Origin: MKRK01 sp001896915
Lineage (GTDB): Bacteria; Bacillota; Clostridia; Oscillospirales; Acutalibacteraceae
Direction: 5' to 3'
NCBI GenBank assembly: GCA_937973935.1
Contig: CALJJF010000138.1
Span: 1 to 14,034 of the forward strand
Length of the DNA: 14,034 nt
In this document: positions 7,516 to 14,034 of the stretch, piece by piece
Position numbering within the stretch: position 1 is the stretch's first letter
Layout: each line of letters opens with the position of its first letter
Notes under the pieces: model-generated
Told to the model about the DNA's origin: nothing
Database searches by the model: none
The model's input: the letters and a program-made list of their open reading frames with translations, nothing else
Made by a program: the position numbers and the translations under genes

Positions 7516-9899
7516 CCGCCAGCATCTATCAAGCCATCGTCAGTCAGACCATCGCCGGTCTGGCGCAAGGACGTGACATCAAGGGGCGTGTTGCATTTCT
7601 GGGCGGACCCCTGACCTTCTTATCCGGTTTGAGAGAACGCTTTGTTTCCACTCTGCGTCTTGACGATGATCATGCTATTTTTCCACAAAACTCCGAATTT
7701 TATGTTGCCATTGGAGCCGCTCTTGAAAGCACGAGAAACAAAACTGTTACCTATGAAGAACTAATAAAAAAATTGTCTGATATCGGTAAAAATAAAAACA
7801 GCACAAATGCAATGACCCCTTTGTTTGCTGACCAAGAGGAGTATAACACCTTTGCCGCCCGCCATGCCAAAAACAGCGTCGACACCTTGGATTTGAACAG
7901 CTACTCAGGAGACGCTTATCTGGGCATTGATGCCGGCTCCACAACAACGAAACTGACATTGATCACACCTGCGGGAGAACTGTTATATACCTTCTATGCC
8001 AGTAATTTCGGGGAACCTCTTTTGGTGGTCAGAGATCAGCTGCTAAAAATTCTAGCCCTTTGCAGTAACAGAATCACTATCAGGGCCTCGGCCATTACAG
8101 GCTACGGAGAAGAACTCATCAAAAATGCATTTCATATCGACTATGGTATTGTAGAAACAGTCGCTCATTTCTATGCCGCCAAACATTGGAGTCCCTATGT
8201 GGACTTCATCATGGACATCGGCGGACAGGATATGAAATGCTTTAAGCTGAAAAACGGAGTAGTGGATTCCATCATGCTTAACGAAGCCTGCTCCTCCGGC
8301 TGCGGTTCGTTCATCGAAACCTTCGCCCATGCGTTGGGCTACAATGTCGCCGATTTTGCAAAGCTGGGTCTGTTTTCCCGCCATCCGGTCAACCTTGGCT
8401 CCCGTTGTACCGTTTTCATGAATTCTTCTGTCAAGCAAGCACAAAAAGACGGCGCCGGGGTAGACGATATTTCAGCCGGTCTTTGTATCAGCGTAGTCAA
8501 AAACGCTGTATACAAGGTCATCCGTGCCCGCAGTGCTGCCGAGCTGGGCGAGAACATTGTGGTGCAGGGCGGAACCTTTTTAAACGATACCATTCTCCGG
8601 GCCTTTGAGCGCGAAATCGGCAGAGATGTAATCCGTCCCTCCATTTCCGGTCTCATGGGTGCGTATGGCGCAGCTTTATTTGCTGCCTCCAAAACAACAG
8701 AGAAATCCACCCTGAAGGATGCGGCATCCATCGAATCCTTCACCCATACCGCAAAAATCAGTGAGTGTAAGCTTTGCACCAATCATTGCAAGCTGACTAT
8801 AAACACCTTCAATGGGAACGAAAAATATATTTCCGGCAACCGTTGTGAACGTCCCCTTGGCAAAAAAGCCACGATAAATTTGCCAGATGCATATGAATAT
8901 AAAATGAATATGCTTCTGTCCTTCAAAAGCAAACAAGGCAGTCTCCCAAAAATCGGAATCCCTCTGGGCTTGAATATGTATGAAAACCTTCCCTTCTGGC
9001 ACACCCTATTGACAGAAATGGGATTTGAGGTCATTACCACCGGTTCATCCACCAGAGAATTATATATAGACGGTCAACACACCATCCCCTCTGACACAGT
9101 CTGTTATCCTGCCAAGCTTCTCCACGGTCACATAGAAGAGCTGCTTTCAAAAGGCATCGATACCATTTTCTACCCCTGTATGCCTTATAACTTCAACGAA
9201 CAAATGGGTGACAACAATTATAACTGCCCTGTGGTCGCCTACTATCCTGAGCTGCTGAATGCCAACATCATTGCCTTGAAGTACATTCTGTTCCTAATCC
9301 CATACTTCGCTCCTCATCACAAGCCGGGCTTTGTTAAAGCATGTATCAAATATTTCAGCACCGAATTTTCCATTTCAGCGGCAGTGACGAAAAACGCCAT
9401 CAACAAAGCCTACGAAGCGCTCCATCATTTTCATGAGGAAATTTATGAGTTTGGTGACAAAGCCATCCGTTATGCACAGGAAAACAACAAAGAAGTCATC
9501 ATCCTGGCTGGCAGACCATATCATATCGACCCCGAAATCAATCACGGAATTAACAAAATGCTCACCTCCCTCGGCATGGTGGTCATCTCCGAAGATTGCT
9601 TGCGCCCTGTTGAAAAATTCAAGCTGAATGTCCTCAATCAATGGACCTATCATTCCCGTTTGTATGCAGCGGCGAAATATGTCACTGAGCACGATCACAT
9701 CAACCTTGTTCAGCTCGTTTCCTTCGGGTGCGGTCTGGACGCAATCACCAGTGACGAAGTAAAAGACATCCTCGAACACGGCGATCGTATCTATACCCAA
9801 AACAAAATAGACGAAATCAACAATTTAGGCGCCGCGAAAATTCGCATGCGCAGCTTAATTGAGGCGGTAAAAACAAAAAATGAAAGGGGGCAGGCATAA
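7365..9899 (+). CDS. 2-hydroxyacyl-CoA dehydratase activase-related ATPase (DUF2229-type), lacking its true N-terminus
   Basis: An 844-residue frame that continues the broken gene begun at 7003; the intact protein would be about 980 residues. Residues 1-120 finish ATPase domain 1, including Ser-Arg-Cys-Gly-Val-Phe with Cys29. A complete second domain (about 184-440) has Gly-Ile-Asp-Ala-Gly-Ser-Thr-Thr-Thr-Lys (187-196), Asp-Ile-Gly-Gly-Gln-Asp, Asn-Glu-Ala-Cys309 and Ser-Arg-Cys348-Thr-Val-Phe. The two cysteines match the positions that hold the dimer-bridging [4Fe-4S] cluster in HgdC-type activators. The C-terminal part has Cys468-x2-Cys471-x3-Cys475, Cys494, Cys580, Cys605 and Cys621, possible metal ligands. 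Known activators use ATP to drive electron transfer into dehydratases; the substrate of this large family is unknown to me. ATG 7365 has only a weak GGCGGG 8 bases upstream, so expression depends on reinitiation, or the gene is dead. The next gene follows after 3 bases. Confidence 0.85.
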   Translation: MASLLSLSITELDDLSHHHTHIYNIASRCGVFAKSDIQPLLNQGANKSDIAASIYQAIVSQTIAGLAQGRDIKGRVAFLGGPLTFLSGLRERFVSTLRLDDDHAIFPQNSEFYVAIGAALESTRNKTVTYEELIKKLSDIGKNKNSTNAMTPLFADQEEYNTFAARHAKNSVDTLDLNSYSGDAYLGIDAGSTTTKLTLITPAGELLYTFYASNFGEPLLVVRDQLLKILALCSNRITIRASAITGYGEELIKNAFHIDYGIVETVAHFYAAKHWSPYVDFIMDIGGQDMKCFKLKNGVVDSIMLNEACSSGCGSFIETFAHALGYNVADFAKLGLFSRHPVNLGSRCTVFMNSSVKQAQKDGAGVDDISAGLCISVVKNAVYKVIRARSAAELGENIVVQGGTFLNDTILRAFEREIGRDVIRPSISGLMGAYGAALFAASKTTEKSTLKDAASIESFTHTAKISECKLCTNHCKLTINTFNGNEKYISGNRCERPLGKKATINLPDAYEYKMNMLLSFKSKQGSLPKIGIPLGLNMYENLPFWHTLLTEMGFEVITTGSSTRELYIDGQHTIPSDTVCYPAKLLHGHIEELLSKGIDTIFYPCMPYNFNEQMGDNNYNCPVVAYYPELLNANIIALKYILFLIPYFAPHHKPGFVKACIKYFSTEFSISAAVTKNAINKAYEALHHFHEEIYEFGDKAIRYAQENNKEVIILAGRPYHIDPEINHGINKMLTSLGMVVISEDCLRPVEKFKLNVLNQWTYHSRLYAAAKYVTEHDHINLVQLVSFGCGLDAITSDEVKDILEHGDRIYTQNKIDEINNLGAAKIRMRSLIEAVKTKNERGQA

Positions 9900-9902
9900 A
9901 GT

Positions 9903-11195
9903 ATGGCTGAACTGATTTACGGCGAAGACGGACGTCTTTTATTTACTAAGGAAATGAGAAATGAATATACCCTGTTGATGCCAATGATGCTACCCAATCA
10001 TTTTAAACTCCTACAGCGAATCCTCATCGCCGACGGCTACCATGTGGATTTACTGGAAACCAACCACAGCGGTATCGTTGACGAAGGCTTGCAGAATGTA
10101 CATAACGACACCTGCTACCCTGCCCTTCTCGTTATCGGCCAGCTTATGGATGCGGTAAAAAGCGGAAAATATGACCAAAACAAAATCGCACTCATGATTA
10201 CCCAAACCGGTGGCGGCTGCAGAGCATCCAACTATATCCACTTGCTCCGAAAAGCGCTGAAGCATAACGGTCTTTCTCATATCCCTGTCGTATCCTTCAA
10301 TATCGCAGGTATGGAAAAGAATCCGGGCTTCAAGCTCACTCTGCCGATCATCAAACGAATGCTCGCCGCTGTTGTATATGCCGACATGCTCACCCTGCTG
10401 GCCAATCAGACAAGACCTTATGAGCTGATCTCCGGCACCACTGACGAGCTGGTAGACAGCTGGATAGAAACGCTGTTAAAAACACATATGGGCATACACA
10501 GCCTGGGAAAAAACCTAGAAAAAATCGCAGATAGCTTCGATAAAATACAAGTGAACAAAGTTCCAAAAATCAAGGTGGGTGTGGTTGGCGAAATTTATAT
10601 TAAATATGCACCCCTTGGCAATAATAATTTGGAAGCACTCCTGGCACAGGAAGACTGCGAGGTGATTGTCCCCGGTCTTTTGGACTTTGTAATTTTTATG
10701 GGTGACCATCATATTGTCGATACCCGTCTCTTTAAAATCAAATATCTCAAAGGTATGGTTTCTTATCTCATGAAAACCGTATTTGTCAAATTTCAAAACA
10801 AGCTCATCAAAGCTATAAAAAAATACCCTCAGTTCCGTGCTCCTGCCCATTTTCATGAAATCAAAGCGTTGACCAAGGGTTATCTCAGCGATGCCAATAA
10901 AATGGGCGAAGGCTGGCTGTTGACCGGTGAAATGTTAGAGCTTGTCCACAGTGGCATCAACAATATCATCTGCACCCAACCCTTCGGCTGTCTGCCCAAC
11001 CATATCGTCGGCAAGGGAATGATCCGAAGAATCCGTGAAAATCACCCGGACGCAAATATCGTCGCCATCGACTATGACCCGGGTGCAACCAAAATCAATC
11101 AGGAAAACAGAATCAAACTGATGTTGTCCATTGCAAAAAAAGAACAAATGGAAATAACCAAACCCAAGGAAAAGGAAAAAGCCATTTATGAATAA
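9903..11195 (+). CDS. HgdB-like 2-hydroxyacyl-CoA dehydratase-related protein, partner of the activase
   Basis: A 430-residue protein whose layout resembles the D-component (HgdB/BcrC-like) side of 2-hydroxyacyl-CoA dehydratases. Conserved-looking cysteines lie in His-Asn-Asp-Thr-Cys71-Tyr-Pro, Gly-Gly-Gly-Cys106-Arg-Ala-Ser-Asn-Tyr and Cys357-x5-Cys363 (Cys-Thr-Gln-Pro-Phe-Gly-Cys-Leu-Pro-Asn-His). Such cysteines would suit a [4Fe-4S] cluster. No membrane segment or signal peptide is evident. GGGGGC near the end of the activase gene serves as ribosome site for ATG 9903, only 3 bases after the previous stop, so the two proteins are co-translated. In many Clostridia, as I recall, these two parts form a single protein of about 1400 residues; here they are separate genes. 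The substrate is unknown, and I see no true dehydratase alpha subunit or CoA-transferase nearby. A role in fermentation of a 2-hydroxy acid is therefore not supported. The gene itself looks intact. Confidence 0.82.
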   Translation: MAELIYGEDGRLLFTKEMRNEYTLLMPMMLPNHFKLLQRILIADGYHVDLLETNHSGIVDEGLQNVHNDTCYPALLVIGQLMDAVKSGKYDQNKIALMITQTGGGCRASNYIHLLRKALKHNGLSHIPVVSFNIAGMEKNPGFKLTLPIIKRMLAAVVYADMLTLLANQTRPYELISGTTDELVDSWIETLLKTHMGIHSLGKNLEKIADSFDKIQVNKVPKIKVGVVGEIYIKYAPLGNNNLEALLAQEDCEVIVPGLLDFVIFMGDHHIVDTRLFKIKYLKGMVSYLMKTVFVKFQNKLIKAIKKYPQFRAPAHFHEIKALTKGYLSDANKMGEGWLLTGEMLELVHSGINNIICTQPFGCLPNHIVGKGMIRRIRENHPDANIVAIDYDPGATKINQENRIKLMLSIAKKEQMEITKPKEKEKAIYE

Positions 11196-11820
11196 TATCT
11201 TTGAAATGCTGATGCATATCGACAAGCACTTGGGCAATTTGATCGGTGATGTGGGTCCTTTTATCTATTTGATTATGTTCTTAATCATATTTTCAGAAAC
11301 CGGCTTTATCGTTACCGTGTTCCTCCCTGGTGATTCACTGGTCTTTGCCGCCGCCGCCCTTTCAGCAAACGGCAGCCTAAATCCCCTTTTAATGTTTTTT
11401 GTTTTTTGGATCGCCAGTATCTTGGGTGACTCACTCAATTACAAATTCGGCAGTCTCATGAGAGAGAAAATTATCAACAAACACAAGATGCGATTTATCA
11501 AAACAGAGCATATCGAGCTGACCCATAAATTTTATATGAAGCACGGTCGTATGGCTGTTATCATCGCCAGATTCATGCCGGTCATCCGAGCATTTGCCCC
11601 CTTTGTTGCTGCTGCCAGTGATATGAAATACAAGAGATTTTTAAAATATAACATCATTGGTACCTTTTTATGGACAGGCATTTTTGCAGGGCTTGGTTTT
11701 TTCATGGGAAAGCTCGTAGAAGGCTATTTCGGGCTGATTATGATTGGGATCACAGTGGTTTCTTTCCTTCCGGCAGTCGTCGCATTTCTCTATACGAAAC
11801 TAAAAAAGAAACAAGCATAA
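11188..11820 (+). CDS. DedA/VTT-family membrane protein
   Basis: A 210-residue integral membrane protein. It carries the DedA hallmarks: acidic Glu37 before Phe-Leu-Pro-Gly-Asp-Ser (46-50), Gly80-Asp81 with Asn84, and the motif Arg128-Phe-Met-Pro131-Val-Ile-Arg134-Ala-Phe-Ala-Pro138. Hydrophobic stretches are at about 23-60, 66-82, 122-143 and 155-203. Members of this family act in lipid homeostasis; some flip undecaprenyl phosphate or phosphatidylethanolamine, and others affect membrane potential and drug resistance. Which applies here cannot be read from sequence. The ATG lies 8 bases inside the end of the preceding gene, and AAGGA about 11 bases upstream serves as ribosome site, so it is the last member of the activase operon. 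A terminator hairpin begins 3 bases after the stop. Confidence 0.92.
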   Translation: MNNIFEMLMHIDKHLGNLIGDVGPFIYLIMFLIIFSETGFIVTVFLPGDSLVFAAAALSANGSLNPLLMFFVFWIASILGDSLNYKFGSLMREKIINKHKMRFIKTEHIELTHKFYMKHGRMAVIIARFMPVIRAFAPFVAAASDMKYKRFLKYNIIGTFLWTGIFAGLGFFMGKLVEGYFGLIMIGITVVSFLPAVVAFLYTKLKKKQA

Positions 11821-11822
11821 GA

Positions 11823-11858
11823 AAAACGCTTTGGATTATTTCAATTCCAAAGCGTTTT
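11823..11858. terminator. Bidirectional terminator shared by the DedA operon and the exonuclease gene
   Basis: A perfect 13-bp stem (11823-11835 with 11846-11858) with a 10-base loop has an A-run at its 5' side and TTTT at its 3' side, so it works as a hairpin plus U-tract in both directions. It starts just after the DedA stop. The distal arm lies inside the exonuclease coding sequence, encoding part of its last residues Asn-Ala-Leu-Glu-Leu, and the exonuclease stop lies in the loop. Confidence 0.82.
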
Positions 11859-12708
11859 CATTATTTTCCCGTTTTGAAGCGTCAAACACAGCCTTATTCA
11901 CCTTAACACCGTCATAAAGCTTTTTAAACCGTATTCGCATAAAATATTCCCGATCACAATCAGAACAATAAAACTGGGCAAAAAAAGCACTGTTTTTTAC
12001 ATGAAACGGAGAGACTCTTTTTGCTGTTTTACCACATTGCTTACAAGCACATTTCAGCTCTCTTCTGTCAATTTCCCTGCTGGTGATATCACATATGAAA
12101 TAACTTTTGAAATTGAACCGCTCATAGAAATTGTTCTGCGTGGTATCAATCATAAAATCATACAGATTTTTATGATCCCTTGACCGTCTCAGGACTTCAG
12201 CACACAATAGGCTGTCATCCAGTGCCCGATGCAAGGAATATTCATGAACATCAATCCCAACCTCACCGGCACACTCAATCAAGCTGGGTTGGATTCCGTC
12301 CCGGTCCGGCTCCGAACCAAATACTTTTTGTAAATCCAGATACCGTTTCACAAAGGGAACTGTATCGGTACCAAAAAAGACCTTGCAATTTTCAATCAGG
12401 ATATGCAAATCCGTATCGCTCCAGGTAATCACGATCCCGTCATCCCCCACAAATTCACAAAGCTCTTCGACGGTTCTCTGAAAAGTCGAACCGTTTTCCA
12501 GATCCTCATCTGTCAAATTAGTCAGCTTCTTCACAATATCAGTGAGCTTACAGGATATCTTTGGCTTTATCATGGTACTGTACTGCTCTATCTCATTAAA
12601 GTTCTCATCAAGCTTAACCGCACCGATTTCAATCACTTCGTTGAAATACTTTCCTTCCTCTTCGGAATAAGTACCGTTCCACTCAAGATCCATTGTTATA
12701 TATTTCAA
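11836..12708 (-). CDS. DEDDh-family 3'-5' exonuclease with C-terminal zinc ribbon
   Basis: A 290-residue protein with an RNase T/DnaQ-type exonuclease fold at about 2-180. Exo I is Met-Asp7-Leu-Glu9-Trp. Exo II is Trp-Ser-Asp98-Thr-Asp100-Leu. Exo III is His160-Arg-Ala-Leu-Asp-Asp165, giving the four acidic residues and the His of two-metal catalysis. The MDLEW form and the Asn-Glu-Val-Ile-Glu-Ile-Gly-Ala that follows resemble KapD/Eri1-like exonucleases, so RNA or DNA 3' trimming are both possible. A cysteine cluster at 220, 222, 225, 248 and 251 forms a likely zinc ribbon, followed by a basic tail. I chose TTG 12708 because GGAG lies 8 bases upstream and the product begins Met-Lys-Tyr-Ile-Thr-Met-Asp. 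The GTG at 12717 abuts its only purine-rich stretch. The gene is single, with its own promoter, and converges on the DedA operon. Confidence 0.88.
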   Translation of the reverse strand: MKYITMDLEWNGTYSEEEGKYFNEVIEIGAVKLDENFNEIEQYSTMIKPKISCKLTDIVKKLTNLTDEDLENGSTFQRTVEELCEFVGDDGIVITWSDTDLHILIENCKVFFGTDTVPFVKRYLDLQKVFGSEPDRDGIQPSLIECAGEVGIDVHEYSLHRALDDSLLCAEVLRRSRDHKNLYDFMIDTTQNNFYERFNFKSYFICDITSREIDRRELKCACKQCGKTAKRVSPFHVKNSAFFAQFYCSDCDREYFMRIRFKKLYDGVKVNKAVFDASKRENNENALELK

Positions 12709-12736
12709 TATTTTCACTCCACTTCAAGCAAGTGAA

Positions 12737-12765
12737 ATTATAACACACGTGTTATACGAAATCAA
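12737..12765 (-). promoter_or_regulatory. Promoter of the exonuclease gene
   Basis: On the minus strand TTGATT (12765-12760), a 17-base spacer and TATAAT (12742-12737) form a good sigma-A type promoter. TGT before the -10 adds the extended TGn element. It lies about 30 bases before the start codon, in the 92-base gap between the phage-type genes and the exonuclease. Confidence 0.75.
12739..12756. promoter_or_regulatory. 18-bp palindromic operator candidate in the exonuclease promoter
   Basis: Perfect 8-bp arms TATAACAC / GTGTTATA are separated by AC. The palindrome covers most of the promoter spacer and four bases of the -10, a position where a bound dimer would repress. No regulator gene adjoins the site and I cannot name its factor. 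It does not match the LexA box of Firmicutes. Confidence 0.55.
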
Positions 12766-12800
12766 TATATAACAAAAATATTTTTGCATAATGTATTTCA

Positions 12801-13088
12801 TCAATCCATTATTTCATCAATTCGCTTATGGGCCTGCTTTACGCTTTCCTCAACTCTTGCCAATCGATCCGCATGCACTCCGAGAGTATGATTGGTTTCC
12901 TTCTGCTCCAACAAAACATCATCAATTCTGCGCTTGATATACTGGGTATCAGAACGCAATGAGCCGTCCCTGTCCCCCCAGCGGTACTCGTCAGTGTTTT
13001 TGCTTTTCCGATAATTCAAGTAACCAAACAAAATACCCGCAACGGCAGATAAAACAGCAATCAAAGAAAAAAGATTAATCGTTATCAT
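12801..13088 (-). CDS. Phage-type small membrane-anchored coiled-coil protein
   Basis: A 95-residue protein with one N-terminal membrane segment (about 4-25). A basic stop-transfer stretch (Tyr-Arg-Lys-Ser-Lys) follows, then a charged heptad-like coiled coil (about 48-93) ending in Ala-His-Lys-Arg-Ile-Asp-Glu-Ile. Small proteins of this design are, as I recall, common beside the lysis genes of clostridial phages. The order of parts (membrane then coil) is the reverse of XhlA, so I do not call it XhlA. The start ATG 13088 has AAGGAG 10 bases upstream. It lies 14 bases after the phage structural gene in the same orientation and is the last phage-type gene before the chromosome-type exonuclease. 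Its molecular role is unknown. Confidence 0.7.
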   Translation of the reverse strand: MITINLFSLIAVLSAVAGILFGYLNYRKSKNTDEYRWGDRDGSLRSDTQYIKRRIDDVLLEQKETNHTLGVHADRLARVEESVKQAHKRIDEIMD

Positions 13089-13102
13089 TCATGTGTTTCT
13101 CC

Positions 13103-13861
13103 TTATACGCCGTAATATCCGTAAAGTGCCTTCTTTGTCTCGCTATTGATGTTCAGCTTACTGATATAGCGCCGCAAATCCTTTGATTTATCAGTGGCCA
13201 CCGCGGCCTGCTTCGTTGCCTCATTGTATGTAATATAAGTCGAATTTCCATTAATCAACCCAACCGTATTCAAAAACTCTTCCTGTACAGCCTTTTTTCT
13301 TTGCGCATCCATCGTATCGGTATACTGTTTCTTATTGAAGCTAAACTCCGTCTGCCAATTCTTTTGCGCCAACGCCTGCTGTGCAACTGTATTTTCATAG
13401 CTGCGGTCGTTGTTATACTGGCTTATTTGTGCTGAACCGCGCTGTGCTGCAATGTCAGCCAGCTGCTGTGCCTTTTGTTGAGCAAAAGTCAGGTTGGAGT
13501 TCAGCACATCACGGTTGATCTGGTTGATCGCTCCCTGCTGTTGCAGATTTGCACTGTTCAAACCCGTACGAAGGTTTGTGTTATCCCTCTGGCGAGAAGT
13601 CTCGCTGTAGCCGCTTGTAGGCGCCGCACCTGAACCTCCTGCCAATCCCAAGGATGCCAGGCGCTCGTTGTTGCCAATCGCATTCACGCGTGCCGTGGTG
13701 TCAATCTGCGCCCGCTGCCGATCATAGGACTGATTGACTTCCGGCAGCTGGCTTCGATAACTCAGTTCTGCGGCAGCGCGTGCATTGTTCAGAGCATTCA
13801 CCTTCTGGGTCTGTTGTGCCTTATAAAGCTCATCGATATATTGATTGTTATAACTGGCCAT
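13103..13861 (-). CDS. Phage-type structural or virion-associated protein, Gln/Asn/Ala-rich
   Basis: A 252-residue soluble protein of low complexity, rich in Gln, Asn, Ala, Arg and Ser. Helical, coiled-coil-like stretches (about 5-60 and 85-190) flank a Gly/Ser turn (about 73-85, Leu-Ala-Gly-Gly-Ser-Gly). It ends in a more ordered segment with Tyr-Gly-Tyr-Tyr-Gly-Val. This composition and layout match uncharacterised late-operon proteins of clostridial prophages; I cannot assign a specific virion role. The frame is open from an ATG at 13870, but that codon abuts GGAGG. The ATG at 13861 has GGAGG 9 bases upstream and is the likely start. It overlaps the end of the preceding small phage gene by 14 bases, which indicates translational coupling. 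Confidence 0.7.
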   Translation of the reverse strand: MASYNNQYIDELYKAQQTQKVNALNNARAAAELSYRSQLPEVNQSYDRQRAQIDTTARVNAIGNNERLASLGLAGGSGAAPTSGYSETSRQRDNTNLRTGLNSANLQQQGAINQINRDVLNSNLTFAQQKAQQLADIAAQRGSAQISQYNNDRSYENTVAQQALAQKNWQTEFSFNKKQYTDTMDAQRKKAVQEEFLNTVGLINGNSTYITYNEATKQAAVATDKSKDLRRYISKLNINSETKKALYGYYGV

Positions 13862-14033
13862 TTGTTTCATCCTCCGTCACGCTGGTATCAGCCTGAATCA
13901 TATCAAAATCCGCCTGCGTAATCTGTGACCGGTTCAAATAATTCAATGAAAAAATATTGACCTGCTCTTTGGTAAAACTACCGTTTTGAAACCCGCTGAT
14001 TAAGTTGTCTCTGATAACTTCGTTTAAGTTCAT
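13848..14033 (-). CDS. Small phage tail-module protein, XkdX-like (may extend past the window)
   Basis: 61 residues are visible from an ATG at the window edge, so a start further upstream is possible. The pattern Gly-x-Phe-Thr-Lys-Glu-Gln-Val-x-x-Phe, then Ile-Thr-x-x-Asp-Phe-x-x-Ile, resembles the small XkdX-type proteins encoded among phage or PBSX-like tail genes. The acidic C-terminus (Glu-Asp-Glu-Thr-Asn-Gly) carries the ribosome site of the next gene within its codons. The function of XkdX-type proteins is not established. Assignment rests on pattern and context only. Confidence 0.55.
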   Translation of the reverse strand: MNLNEVIRDNLISGFQNGSFTKEQVNIFSLNYLNRSQITQADFDMIQADTSVTEDETNGQL

Positions 14034-14034
14034 A

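Noticed and set aside
7113..7568. Minus-strand 151-codon open frame across the activase break
   Set aside because: It is antisense to clear ATPase coding sequence on both sides of the break and has no recognisable domain.
12739..12756. LexA/SOS box upstream of the exonuclease
   Set aside because: The palindrome lacks the GAAC/GTTC arms of the Firmicutes LexA site, although an SOS link would have suited an exonuclease.
12773..12786. Palindrome CAAAAATATTTTTG as terminator of the phage-type genes
   Set aside because: It is pure AT except at the ends and has no loop or GC stem, so it is unlikely to form a working terminator.
12801..13088. XhlA-type haemolysin or holin
   Set aside because: The membrane segment is N-terminal and the coiled coil C-terminal, the reverse of XhlA, and there is only one membrane segment.
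1..14034. CRISPR array, tRNA, rRNA or insertion sequence
   Set aside because: No regularly spaced repeats, cloverleaf-like sequence with CCA end, rRNA-like stretch or transposase frame was seen on either strand.

Overview
The window looks like a chromosomal segment of an anaerobic low-to-mid-GC Firmicute, most likely a member of the Clostridia. The evidence is consensus sigma-A type promoters, strong Shine-Dalgarno sequences with several TTG starts, a clostridial-type heterodimeric ABC exporter, and an oxygen-sensitive 2-hydroxyacyl-CoA dehydratase activase type Fe-S system. The genus cannot be fixed from the sequence alone.

Layout. Positions 1-2096 (minus) hold a large polytopic GT-C type glycosyltransferase that is cut, perhaps only at its stop codon, by the left edge. 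Next is a TetR-family repressor (2182-2799, minus). It is divergent from a two-gene heterodimeric ABC exporter operon (3000-6832, plus) that ends in a 20-bp terminator hairpin. The shared 200-bp spacer carries a consensus promoter with a 16-bp palindrome lying on its -10, a textbook arrangement for a TetR-controlled efflux pump.

Positions 7003-11820 (plus) form a tight three-gene operon: a large activase-related ATPase, an HgdB-like protein with paired cysteines, and a DedA/VTT membrane protein. The activase reading frame is broken near 7363. About 49 bp appear to be missing, removing the family's Asn-Gly-Thr-Cys-Ala-Gly-Gly-Thr-Gly motif from the first ATPase domain and shifting the frame. 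The downstream 844 codons (second ATPase domain and cysteine-rich C-terminal part) look intact.

The operon converges on a DEDDh 3'-5' exonuclease with a C-terminal zinc ribbon (11836-12708, minus). The two units share a hairpin terminator whose distal arm is part of the exonuclease coding sequence. The exonuclease promoter contains an 18-bp palindrome.

The right end (12801-14034, minus) has three small phage-type genes: an XkdX-like protein, a Gln/Asn/Ala-rich structural-type protein, and a membrane-anchored coiled-coil protein. This is the edge of a prophage or a phage remnant; no holin, endolysin or integrase lies between it and the exonuclease.

I found no tRNA, rRNA, CRISPR array or insertion sequence. 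No clearly new multi-gene system is evident. The items most worth following are the broken activase, its operon coupling to DedA, and three promoter-linked palindromes.
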